From positions 62,001 through 126,000 of the forward strand of contig NZ_PTJD01000012.1 in NCBI RefSeq assembly GCF_002934625.1: a DNA stretch of 64,000 nt, in the 5' to 3' direction. The stretch is from Kineococcus xinjiangensis. GTDB lineage: Bacteria > Actinomycetota > Actinomycetes > Actinomycetales > Kineococcaceae. Position 1 is the first letter of the stretch. Every line of letters begins with the position of its first letter. This document shows positions 42,492 to 49,882 of this stretch, piece by piece. Made by a program: the position numbers and the translations under genes. The notes under the pieces are model-generated. The model saw nothing but the letters and a program-made list of their open reading frames with translations, was not told the DNA's origin and ran no database searches.

Positions 42492-43651
42492 CGGCAGCGA
42501 CGGACGGCACGGCGGCAGGCGCGGGGTCCGGTGCGGAGGAGCCGCAGATCCGCAAGGGCCTCGCGGGGGTCGTCGTGGACACCACCGCCGTCTCCAAGGT
42601 GGTTCCCGAGACCAACTCGCTGACCTACCGGGGCTACCCGGTCCAGGAGCTGGCGCAGTCGTGCAGCATGGAGGAGGTCGCGCACCTGCTCTGGCACGGG
42701 GAACTGCCCACCGCCGCCGAGCTGGCGGCCCAGCAGCAGGAGGAGCGCTCCCAGCGGGCGCTGGACCCGGTGCTGCGCGGTGTGCTGGACGCCCTGCCCA
42801 CCACCTGCCACCCGATGGACGTCCTGCGCACCGCGGTGAGCGTCCTGGGCGCGCGCGACCCCCGGGCCGCGCGCGACGACCGCGAGACCAACCTCGCCAA
42901 GTCGCTGACCCTGTTCGCCCAGCTGCCCGCGGTCGTCGCCCACGACATGCGCCGCCGCCGCGGGCTGGAGCCGGTCGAACCCGACGCGGAGCTCGGCTAC
43001 TCCGAGAACTTCCTGCGGATGTGCTTCGGGGAAGTCCCCGACGAGGTGTCCGTGCGCGCCTTCGAGGTCTCCCTCGTGCTCTACGCGGAGCACTCCTTCA
43101 ACGCCTCCACGTTCGCCGCGCGCGTCGTCACCTCCACGCTGTCGGACCTGCACAGCGCCGTGACGGCCGCCATCGGGGCGCTGAAGGGACCGCTGCACGG
43201 CGGGGCCAACGAGGCCGTCATGCACGCCATGCTCGAGATCGGCGACCCCGAGCGGGCCGCGGACTGGCTGCGCGGCGAGATCGCAGCCAAGCGGAAGATC
43301 ATGGGTTTCGGCCACCGCGTCTACCGCAACGGCGACTCCCGCGTCCCCACGATGGAGGCGGCGTTCCGCGAGCTGGCGGCCGCCCGCGGCGGGGAGAAGT
43401 GGGTGCGCATGTACGAGGAGCTGCAGCGCACCATGGCGGAGGAGAAGGGCATCCACCCCAACCTCGACTTCCCGACCGGGCCCGCCTACCACCTGCTCGG
43501 CTTCGACATCGAGGTGTTCACGCCCCTCTTCGTCATGAGCCGGGTCACGGGGTGGACGGCGCACATCGTCGAGCAGCTCGAGGCGAACGCCCTCATCCGG
43601 CCGCTGAGCCACTACGTCGGACAGCCGCAGCGCAGCGTCCCCGTCCGCTGA
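42488..43651 (+). CDS. prpC: 2-Methylcitrate synthase
   Basis: Condenses propionyl-CoA with oxaloacetate. The 387-residue citrate synthase-family protein has LAGVVVDTTAVSKVVPETNSLTYRGYPVQEL, the active-site His in LKGPLHGGANEAVM, the second His in KIMGFGHRVYR and Asp in NLDFPTGPAYHLLGFDIEVFTPLFVMSRVTGW. VVVDTT(A/S)xS and FTPLFV mark methylcitrate synthase rather than GltA. It closes the prpDBC operon and is followed by a terminator. No prpR regulator lies beside it. Confidence 0.92.
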   Translation: MTAATDGTAAGAGSGAEEPQIRKGLAGVVVDTTAVSKVVPETNSLTYRGYPVQELAQSCSMEEVAHLLWHGELPTAAELAAQQQEERSQRALDPVLRGVLDALPTTCHPMDVLRTAVSVLGARDPRAARDDRETNLAKSLTLFAQLPAVVAHDMRRRRGLEPVEPDAELGYSENFLRMCFGEVPDEVSVRAFEVSLVLYAEHSFNASTFAARVVTSTLSDLHSAVTAAIGALKGPLHGGANEAVMHAMLEIGDPERAADWLRGEIAAKRKIMGFGHRVYRNGDSRVPTMEAAFRELAAARGGEKWVRMYEELQRTMAEEKGIHPNLDFPTGPAYHLLGFDIEVFTPLFVMSRVTGWTAHIVEQLEANALIRPLSHYVGQPQRSVPVR

Positions 43652-43679
43652 GCGGGCGCCCCTCGCGGGATCGTCACAC

Positions 43680-43709
43680 GGAGCCCCCGGCCACCCGGCC
43701 GGGGGCTCC
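43680..43709 (+). terminator. Terminator of the prpDBC operon
   Basis: Exact 13-bp arms GGAGCCCCCGGCC (43680-43692) and 43697-43709, loop ACCC, 28 bases after the prpC stop. Confidence 0.82.
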
Positions 43710-43933
43710 GCCCGTTCCGGCGGCGCAGGAGGGGCCGCCGCCCGCGCCTGCACGCACCCCCCGCCACGTCCACCGTCATCTGCGCGTCACGAACCCGGCC
43801 GCCCGGATGACACCTGTGTGACGTTCGCGCCTGCGGGTCGGATCCGGCTGGTGGGCCCCCGCGGCCGGGGGCACGGTCGATGTGGCGCACGAACGAGCCG
43901 TCGAGAACGAGCCACCCAGAACGAGGAGGAGCT

Positions 43934-44530
43934 ATGACGATCACATTCCGCACGCGTCACCGCGCAGGGGTCGCCGCCGCCGGCGTCCTCGTGGCCTCGA
44001 CCCTGGGCCTGTCCGCCTGCGGGGACACCGCGGGCCCCGAGCGCGGCACGACCGTCGAGGACGTGCAGGAGAACGTCGCCGAGGACATCGAGGTCGGCGA
44101 GGAGACCGAGGCCGGCCTCGGCGAGGGCGAGGTCAGCGGGGACATCGGGGTCGACGACTCCAACGCCGTCGTGGGCACCTACGAGGGCGCCTACGACCCC
44201 GAGTTCTACAACGACATCAAGAGCTTCTACGACAAGCCGGTCACGGTCTCCGCCGAGGTCAGCGAGGTCATCTCGCCCACCGCGTTCGTCATCGCCGGAA
44301 CCGCCGGCACGACCGTGGACCCGCTGCTCATCGTGAGCGCCACCGAGGTCGCCGGCGTGGAGGAGGGCCAGGTCGTCGAGGTCACCGGCACCGTCCACGA
44401 GACCTTCGACCTCCCGCAGGTCGAGGAGAGCATGGGCATCGACCTCGGCGACGACATCGGCGAGGAGTGGGGCGAGAAGCCCTACATCGCCGCCACCAGC
44501 GTCGACACCGAGGTCGCACCCGCCCAGTGA
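43934..44530 (+). CDS. Lipoprotein of unknown function, paralog 1
   Basis: A 198-residue lipoprotein with lipobox LSAC (Cys near residue 29), an acidic stretch (about 30-75) and a beta-rich domain (about 85-190) with YDKPVTVSAEVSEVISPTAF, DPLLIVSATE and VEEGQVVEVTGTVHETFDLP, an OB-fold-like pattern. ATG 43934 follows GAGGAGGAG. The next gene encodes a paralog with the same order of strands, so the pair arose by duplication. The domain name is not known to me. Confidence 0.78.
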   Translation: MTITFRTRHRAGVAAAGVLVASTLGLSACGDTAGPERGTTVEDVQENVAEDIEVGEETEAGLGEGEVSGDIGVDDSNAVVGTYEGAYDPEFYNDIKSFYDKPVTVSAEVSEVISPTAFVIAGTAGTTVDPLLIVSATEVAGVEEGQVVEVTGTVHETFDLPQVEESMGIDLGDDIGEEWGEKPYIAATSVDTEVAPAQ

Positions 44531-44537
44531 CCGCCCC

Positions 44538-44562
44538 ACCGGTGACCTCCCCGGTCACCGGT
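44538..44562. terminator. Hairpin after lipoprotein gene 1
   Basis: Exact 10-bp arms ACCGGTGACC (44538-44547) and 44553-44562, nine bases after the stop. Confidence 0.5.
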
Positions 44563-44573
44563 GGCCCCGGACG

Positions 44574-44612
44574 CCGTCCCCGCCCGTCCCCCGCCGAGGC
44601 GGGCGGGGACGG
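44574..44612. terminator. Second hairpin between the lipoprotein genes
   Basis: Exact 13-bp arms CCGTCCCCGCCCG (44574-44586) and 44600-44612 with a 13-base loop. With the preceding hairpin it may dampen read-through into lipoprotein gene 2. Confidence 0.5.
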
Positions 44613-44643
44613 TCATCACCACCGCAGCAGGAGGAGAACCCCC

Positions 44644-45189
44644 ATGGTCATCGGACGACGACCCCGGACCCCCGCGGCGGCGACGGCCGCTCTGGCCGTG
44701 GCCCTGCTCGGCCTCACCGGTTGCGCCGCCTACGACGAGGACGAGGGCCAGCTGGTGGCGTCGGAGGCCCGCGAGGGCGCCGGCGCGCCGCACAACTACC
44801 CGCCCCCCGGCGAGGAGCCCGGCCCGGCGATCCAGGGCGGCCCGCCCCAGGTCTACGACCTCGAGTTCGCGCAGAACATCGGCGATCAGGTCGACGGGGA
44901 GGCGACCATCCTCGGGGACGTCGTCAGCGTCCACCCCCCGGCCGCCTTCGTGCTCGGCAGCACCGAGGGAGACGGCGCGAACCCGCTCCTCATCGTCGCC
45001 CCCAGCGGCGTCGAGGGCATCGCGGAGGGGGAGACCGTCCAGGTCACCGGGACCGTCCGCGAGATCGACGACCTCGAGGAGGTCATCGCCGGCCTCGACG
45101 TGGACATCGACCCCGGCCTGGGCCAGAACGACGACAGGGCCTTCGTCGTCGCGGAGGAGGTCGACGCCTCCGTCCCGCCCAGCCAGTGA
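44644..45189 (+). CDS. Lipoprotein of unknown function, paralog 2
   Basis: A 181-residue lipoprotein: lipobox LTGC (Cys near 27), a Pro/Gly/Glu-rich spacer, then the same beta-rich domain as its neighbour (GEATILGDVVSVHPPAAFVLGS, NPLLIVAPSGVEGIAEGETVQVTGTVREIDDL). ATG 44644 follows AGGAGGAG. It lies 66 bases upstream of a response regulator gene in the same direction, so it may be the ligand-sensing or target lipoprotein of that two-component system; this is inference from position. Confidence 0.78.
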   Translation: MVIGRRPRTPAAATAALAVALLGLTGCAAYDEDEGQLVASEAREGAGAPHNYPPPGEEPGPAIQGGPPQVYDLEFAQNIGDQVDGEATILGDVVSVHPPAAFVLGSTEGDGANPLLIVAPSGVEGIAEGETVQVTGTVREIDDLEEVIAGLDVDIDPGLGQNDDRAFVVAEEVDASVPPSQ

Positions 45190-45255
45190 GCGGCCGGCGG
45201 TTCCCGCCCGGTTCCGCGTGGCGGGAACCGCGGGGCTCGGGGAGGATCAGCGACC

Positions 45256-45933
45256 GTGACCCGATCCGTGCTCGTCGTCGAGGACGACGCGCGCATCCGC
45301 CGGGTGGTCCAGCTCACCCTGGCCGGGGAGGGCTTCGAGGTCGTCGAGGCGGGCTCCGGGGAGGAGGCGCTGGACGCCCTGCGGCACCACCAGCCCGACG
45401 TCGTCCTGCTCGACCTGGTCCTGCCGGGGATCGACGGTTTCGAGGTCTGCCGCCGGATCCGCCGCGGCAGCGACGTGCCGATCATCATGGTGACGGCCCG
45501 GGCGGACAGCCACGACGTCGTCGCCGGGCTGGAGGCGGGTGCCGACGACTACGTCTCCAAGCCCTTCGTGCCGAAGGAGCTGTCCGCGCGGGTGCGAGCC
45601 GCCCTGCGCCGCGCCAACGGTGCCAGCGCCCCGCACACCATCACCGTGGGGCCGCTGGAGATCTCACCCGAGGACGCGGTGGTCCTGCGCGACGGCACGC
45701 GCCTGGACCTGACCCGGACGGAGTTCCGGCTCCTGTGCGAACTCGCCTCCTCCCCGGGCCGGGTGTTCTCCCGCGAGGAGCTGCTGGAGCGGGTGTGGGG
45801 GTACGGCTACTTCGGCGACAACCGGCTGGTCGACGTCCACGTCCACCGGCTGCGCGGCAAGGTGGAGGACGACCCCAGCCGGCCCGCGCACATCGTGACG
45901 GTGCGCGGCATGGGGTACCGGATCCAGCCGTGA
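45256..45933 (+). CDS. OmpR/PhoB-family response regulator
   Basis: A 225-residue DNA-binding regulator: receiver domain (about 1-118) with the acidic pair EDDAR, phosphoacceptor Asp in VLLDLVLPG (near residue 52), MVTAR and SKPFVPKEL, then a winged-helix domain (about 128-225) with RLDLTRTEFRLLCELAS, RVWGYGYFGDNRLVDVHVHRLR and VRGMGYRI. It resembles the actinobacterial CseB/MtrA class. GTG 45256 has both a GAGGAT hexamer and an AGGA ribosome-like site nearby. The stop overlaps the kinase start (GTGA), so regulator and kinase are translationally coupled. Confidence 0.92.
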   Translation: MTRSVLVVEDDARIRRVVQLTLAGEGFEVVEAGSGEEALDALRHHQPDVVLLDLVLPGIDGFEVCRRIRRGSDVPIIMVTARADSHDVVAGLEAGADDYVSKPFVPKELSARVRAALRRANGASAPHTITVGPLEISPEDAVVLRDGTRLDLTRTEFRLLCELASSPGRVFSREELLERVWGYGYFGDNRLVDVHVHRLRGKVEDDPSRPAHIVTVRGMGYRIQP

Positions 45934-47360
45934 CCGCGCCTCCTGGCGATGCGACCGGCAGCGGACGCCGCCACGGAGCGGGGCGCCTCCGCAGGTGGCG
46001 CAGCCTGCGTGGACGCGCCGCGCTCGCCTTCACCGCACTGGCCGCCCTGCTCACCGCGGTCACGTCGACGGGGGTCTGGCTGACCGTCTCCCAGTACCTG
46101 CTCCTGCAGCGGGAACGCGTCACGACCGCCCAGAGCCTCGCCAACGCCGACCGGCTGCAGCGGGGACTGCGGACGGAGGGGCTCTCCGCCCCCCAGCTGC
46201 TCGCCCAGCTGCCCCGCGAGACGGGCTCCACGTCGCTGCTGGTCGACGGCGGGCAGTGGTTCACCACGTCCCTGCGCGTCGGGCGCGACGATCTCCCCCT
46301 CCCGCTGCGCCGGGCCGCGCTGCGCGGGGAGGCGTCCCACCAGCGCATCCAGCTGGGGGGGCACACCGTTCTCGCCGTCGGCGTGCCCCTGCAGGGGGAG
46401 GGGCGCGCCTACTTCGAGGTGTTCCCCCTCGACGAGCTCGACGAGACGTACCGCACGCTCGGCACGGTGCTCCTGGTCGCCGGCGCGGTCGTGCCCGTCC
46501 TGGCGCTCGGCCTCGGCTGGTGGCTGACCCGGCCGGCGCTGCGGCCCATCGACCGGGTGGGAGCCGCAGCCGCCGCGATCGCCTCGGGCCAGCTCGACGC
46601 GCGCATCGACCACCACGGCGACCCCGACCTCGTGCCGCTCGCGACGTCCTTCAACCGCACCGCCGCCGCCCTGGAGCGGCGGGTGCGGGCCGACGCCCGG
46701 TTCGCCTCCGACGTGGCGCACGAGCTGCGCACCCCGCTCACGGCCATGCTCGGCGCGCTCTCCCTCGTCGAGCAGCACCGCGAGCGCCTGCCCGGAACGG
46801 GGCGGGAGGCCCTGGACCTGCTGCAGGAGGAGGTGGACCGCTTCTCCCGCCTGGTGCAGGACCTGCTGGAGATCTCCCGCAGCGACGCGGGCAGCCACGA
46901 CCTGGTGCTGGAGGAGGTGGACCTCGCCGACTTCGTGTGCCAGGCGCTGCCCGAGCACGCCCACCCCCTGGTGACCCGCGGGCCGGATGGCGACGGCCTC
47001 GTCGTCCGCACGGACAAGCGCCGCCTCCGGCAGGTCGTCGCCAACCTCGTCGACAACGCCGACAAGCACGGCGGCGGCCTGACCCGCGTGACGGTCGCCC
47101 GGGTGGGCCGCAACGCCGAGGTGCTCGTCGACGACGCCGGACCGGGCGTGGACCCCGCCGAGCGCGAGCGCATCTTCGAGCGCTTCGCCCGCGCGCGCGG
47201 CTCGGCGAGCAGCAGCAGCGAAGGGGCGGGGCTCGGGCTGTCGCTGGTCGAGCGGCACCTGCAGCTCCTGGGCGGCTCCGTCACGGTGGTGGACAGCCCC
47301 GAGGGCGGTGCGCGGTTCCGGGTGCTCCTGCCGCTGGAGGTGGCACCGTGGCGACGCTGA
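45930..47360 (+). CDS. Two-component sensor histidine kinase
   Basis: The partner kinase of the upstream regulator. In 476 residues: two membrane segments (about 31-52 and 180-203) around an external sensor of about 125 residues, HAMP (about 205-255), HisKA with the phosphoacceptor in FASDVAHELRTPLTAML (His near 268), and HATPase with NLVDNADKHGGG, DDAGPGVDP and GAGLGLSLVERH. The architecture fits extracytoplasmic stress sensing. The GerMN lipoprotein gene overlaps its end by 13 bases. Confidence 0.92.
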   Translation: MTAPPGDATGSGRRHGAGRLRRWRSLRGRAALAFTALAALLTAVTSTGVWLTVSQYLLLQRERVTTAQSLANADRLQRGLRTEGLSAPQLLAQLPRETGSTSLLVDGGQWFTTSLRVGRDDLPLPLRRAALRGEASHQRIQLGGHTVLAVGVPLQGEGRAYFEVFPLDELDETYRTLGTVLLVAGAVVPVLALGLGWWLTRPALRPIDRVGAAAAAIASGQLDARIDHHGDPDLVPLATSFNRTAAALERRVRADARFASDVAHELRTPLTAMLGALSLVEQHRERLPGTGREALDLLQEEVDRFSRLVQDLLEISRSDAGSHDLVLEEVDLADFVCQALPEHAHPLVTRGPDGDGLVVRTDKRRLRQVVANLVDNADKHGGGLTRVTVARVGRNAEVLVDDAGPGVDPAERERIFERFARARGSASSSSEGAGLGLSLVERHLQLLGGSVTVVDSPEGGARFRVLLPLEVAPWRR

Positions 47361-48238
47361 GCGTCCGCCGGGCGCGCGTGCTGCCCGCGGTCGGCCTGTG
47401 CACGCTCCTGCTGACCACGGCCACGACGTGCGGCATCCCCCCGCAGGAGCGTCCGGTGCCGCTGCCCCGGCAGTCCGCCCCCGACCTGCCGACCGTGGGG
47501 GAGCCCCGGCGCGGGGCCATGGTCATGTCCGCGTACTTCGTCCGGGACGGCCGCCTGGTCCCCGTCCGCCGCGAGCTGGCCGAGGCGACGCCCCAGGCCG
47601 CCCTGGAGGCCCTGGTCGCCGGGCCCACGGGCGCCGAGGCCGCGTCGGGCATCCGCACGGCCCTGGCACCGCAGCGGCTCGAGGTCCTCGCCCGCGACGG
47701 GGTGTCCCCGGAGACGGTGGTCGTCCAGGCGGACGGGGAGCTGGCGAGCGTCTCCGGCGGCGACCAGCTGCTGGCGGTCGCCCAGCTGGTGTGGACGGCC
47801 ACGGAACTGCCCGCCACGCGCAGGGTCCGCGTCGTGGTGGACGGGGCCGCGGTGGAGGTGCCCACCGATGCCGGCCTCGCGCGCACCGCGGTCGGCAGGG
47901 AGGACTACGACACCGTGGCACCACCGCCGAAGACGTCGGCGCCGTCGAAGCCGCCGAAGCCGCCGAAGCCGTCGGAGCCCGCGCCGTCGGAGCCCGCGCC
48001 GCTGGAACCCGCGCCGCTGGAACCGGCCCCGCTGGAACCCGCGCCGCTGGAACCCGCGCCGCTGGAACCCGCGCCGCTGGAACCCGCGCCGCTGGAACCC
48101 GCGCCGCTGGAACCCGCGCCGCTGGAACCTGTGCCGGCGGAGCCCGTCCCCTCGGACGCCGATGCGGGCCCGGCCGCACCGGTCGTCGTCCCCCTGCCCG
48201 CCGGGCGCGACGCCGGAGGCGACGATGGAGAAGGCTGA
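47348..48238 (+). CDS. GerMN-domain lipoprotein with PLEPA repeat tail
   Basis: A 296-residue exported protein: signal segment with a lipobox-like TTATTCG (Cys near residue 28), a GerMN domain (about 45-185) with AYFVRDGRLVPVRRELAE, ALEALVAGPTGAEAASGI and the later LVWTATELPATRRVRVVVDG, then a Pro-rich tail. The tail has two PSEPA and nine PLEPA/V units encoded by 15-bp tandem repeats (47999-48133). GerMN domains occur in spore germination proteins and in LpqB, which lies beside MtrAB; LpqB's propeller is absent here. The gene overlaps both neighbours, so expression is linked to the kinase. Confidence 0.82.
   Translation: MATLSVRRARVLPAVGLCTLLLTTATTCGIPPQERPVPLPRQSAPDLPTVGEPRRGAMVMSAYFVRDGRLVPVRRELAEATPQAALEALVAGPTGAEAASGIRTALAPQRLEVLARDGVSPETVVVQADGELASVSGGDQLLAVAQLVWTATELPATRRVRVVVDGAAVEVPTDAGLARTAVGREDYDTVAPPPKTSAPSKPPKPPKPSEPAPSEPAPLEPAPLEPAPLEPAPLEPAPLEPAPLEPAPLEPAPLEPAPLEPVPAEPVPSDADAGPAAPVVVPLPAGRDAGGDDGEG
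47999..48133 (+). repeat. Nine tandem 15-bp repeats in the GerMN gene
   Basis: Unit CCGCTGGAACCCGCG, nine copies, almost identical at DNA level (one copy has GGCCC in place of CGCG text, the last ends CTGTG). Each codes for PLEPA. Such exact copies can expand or contract by slippage in frame. Confidence 0.9.
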
Positions 48239-49361
48239 TCCGGTCCTCGGGCAACCGGAGGGCCGGCGTTCCGAGGACGCCGCCGAGCAGCAGCCCGCTG
48301 GCCCCGCCGGGGAGCGCCCCGAGCGGTACCCCGGGAGGCGGGTCCCGGCCTGGACCGTGCGGACCCTCGCCTACTCCGGTGCCGTGCTGGCCGTCGCGGC
48401 GGTCTGCTGGCTCGTCGGCACGGTGGTGCTCCGCCTCTGGCTGGTCAGCGCCACGATCGCGGTGGCCCTGCTGTTCACCGCGCTGCTCGCCCCGCTCACC
48501 CTCCGGATGCGCCGCGGTGGCCTGCCCGCGGTCCTCGCCGCCCTGCTGTCGCTGATCCTCCTCGTCGGCATCCCGGCCGCGGTCGCCGCCCTCGTGTGGT
48601 CCCGCGTCAGCGAGCAGGTGGAGGACCTCACCCCGGTCGTGACGCAGGGCATCGACGACATCCGGAACTGGCTGACGACCGGGCCGCTGCAACTCGACCC
48701 GGCCCGCGTCGCCGAACTGCGCAACCAGATGGTCAGCGCCGTCAGCAGCGCGGTCCCCACCCCGGTGGGCGGGGCGCGCACCCTGCTGCAACTGCTCACC
48801 GCCGTGGCGCTGGGCCTCTTCGCGGTCTTCTTCTTCCTCAAGGAGGGAGAGGAGATGTGGCGCTGGCTCGTCCGCCGCGTGACGCCCCGGCACCGGGCGA
48901 CGGTGGACCGCGCCGGACGGGCGGCGTGGGGCACGCTCACCGGCTACGTGGTCGGCCTGACGCTGGTGGCCCTGGCCGACGCCGTGCTCATCGGCACGGG
49001 GCTCTTCTTCGTCGGAGTCCCGCTGTGGCTCTCGCTGGCGCTGCTGACCTTCGTCGGCGCCTACGTGCCCATCCTGGGAGCGACGGTGGCCGGGGCCGTG
49101 GCCGTCCTCGTCACGATGGTCACCAACGGCCCGCAGGACGCCCTCATCGTGCTCGGGATCGTGCTGCTCGTGCAGCAGGTGGAGGGCAACCTGCTGCAAC
49201 CCCTCGTCGTGGGCCGGGCGGTGCAGCTGCACCCGGTGGTCGCCCTCGTGGCCGTCACCGCCGGCACGCTCCTGCTCGGCATCACCGGCGCCCTCCTGGC
49301 GGTTCCCCTCACGGCCGTGGTCTACCGCGTCCTGGCGGCGGTCAACGCCGACCGGAGCTGA
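48225..49361 (+). CDS. AI-2E family (PerM-type) membrane transporter
   Basis: A 378-residue membrane protein of the AI-2 exporter/PerM superfamily, with about eight membrane helices. Typical blocks are LLFTALLAPLTLRMRRGGLP early, LLQLLTAVALGLFAVFFFLKEGEEM, the GYVVGLTLVALADAVLIGTGLFFVGVPL pair, LTFVGAYVPILGATVAG and VQQVEGNLLQPLVVGRAVQLHP. The superfamily includes Na+/H+ antiporters and proposed autoinducer exporters; the substrate is not known. The start at ATG 48225 overlaps the GerMN gene by 14 bases, completing a four-gene coupled unit with the regulator and kinase. Confidence 0.85.
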   Translation: MEKADPVLGQPEGRRSEDAAEQQPAGPAGERPERYPGRRVPAWTVRTLAYSGAVLAVAAVCWLVGTVVLRLWLVSATIAVALLFTALLAPLTLRMRRGGLPAVLAALLSLILLVGIPAAVAALVWSRVSEQVEDLTPVVTQGIDDIRNWLTTGPLQLDPARVAELRNQMVSAVSSAVPTPVGGARTLLQLLTAVALGLFAVFFFLKEGEEMWRWLVRRVTPRHRATVDRAGRAAWGTLTGYVVGLTLVALADAVLIGTGLFFVGVPLWLSLALLTFVGAYVPILGATVAGAVAVLVTMVTNGPQDALIVLGIVLLVQQVEGNLLQPLVVGRAVQLHPVVALVAVTAGTLLLGITGALLAVPLTAVVYRVLAAVNADRS

Positions 49362-49386
49362 CCGGGCGCCCGCGAGCGCACACGCA

Positions 49387-49416
49387 AGAGGCCCCCGAGC
49401 ATGCTCGGGGGCCTCT
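49387..49416. terminator. Perfect palindromic terminator
   Basis: 15-bp arms AGAGGCCCCCGAGCA (49387-49401) and 49402-49416, between the rightward permease gene and the leftward tRNA-Arg; serves both. Confidence 0.85.
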
Positions 49417-49436
49417 CACGTCGCTGTCTCAACGAG

Positions 49437-49509
49437 TGCGCCCGAAGGGATTCGAACCCCTAACCTTCTGATCCGTAGTCAGATGCTCTATCCGTTGAGC
49501 TACGGGCGC
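49437..49509 (-). tRNA. tRNA-Arg (anticodon ACG)
   Basis: 73 bases on the minus strand: acceptor GCGCCCG/CGGGCGC, anticodon loop CTACGGA, T loop GGTTCGAATCC. A34 is the TadA substrate and is expected to be inosine in the mature tRNA. Confidence 0.95.
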
Positions 49510-49683
49510 AGGCGCCGCATCCCGTGTCGGGGCGCAGCGGCCGGGGTCAACCATAGCGGCCCGTCCCGTCAGCGCCTAATCGCCCCCCGTCCGGTGGACG
49601 AGCCGCGCTGGGCGCGGCGGGGAGGCCGCAGGCGGGTCCCGGACGGCTCCCGCGGCCACCATCGGGAACGTCCGCGAGACGAC

Positions 49684-49719
49684 GAAAGCCCCGCCCCGGC
49701 GAACCGGGACGGGGCTTTC
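49684..49719. terminator. Terminator hairpin for tRNA-Ser(GCT)
   Basis: Arms 49684-49699 (GAAAGCCCCGCCCCGG) and 49704-49719 pair with one mismatch around CGAA; on the minus strand it ends in a short T-rich GGCTTTC arm. Confidence 0.72.
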
Positions 49720-49724
49720 CACTG

Positions 49725-49815
49725 CGGAGGTGGCGGGATTTGAACCCGCGAGGGGGTTGTAGCCCCCAACCCGCTTAGCAGGCGGGCGCCATAGACCGGA
49801 CTAGGCGACACCTCC
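49725..49815 (-). tRNA. tRNA-Ser (anticodon GCT)
   Basis: A 91-base class II tRNA on the minus strand: acceptor GGAGGTG/CACCTCC, anticodon loop CTGCTAA, long variable arm, T loop GGTTCAAATCC. It reads AGC and AGU. Confidence 0.95.
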
Positions 49816-49870
49816 GCTCAAAAGGCTAGCAGTCGCCCTCGGGCGGAGCCGCCACCGGGGAGGCCCGTGC

Positions 49871-49876
49871 CAGGAT
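49871..49876 (+). promoter_or_regulatory. -10 box CAGGAT for the penicillin-binding protein gene
   Basis: Six bases before GTG 49883; CAGGAT with C-rich spacer repeats the pattern at the S9 peptidase gene. Confidence 0.5.
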
Positions 49877-49882
49877 CGGGGC

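Noticed and set aside
44574-44612. Fifth copy of the palindromic repeat
   Set aside because: It has CGGGCGGGGACGG arms resembling the repeat ends but lacks the GACGTT end and the GGCGACRCGCC core, so it is treated as a plain hairpin.
47999-48133. CRISPR-like array
   Set aside because: The 15-bp units are contiguous without spacers and code for PLEPA in frame with a lipoprotein; no cas gene is in the window.
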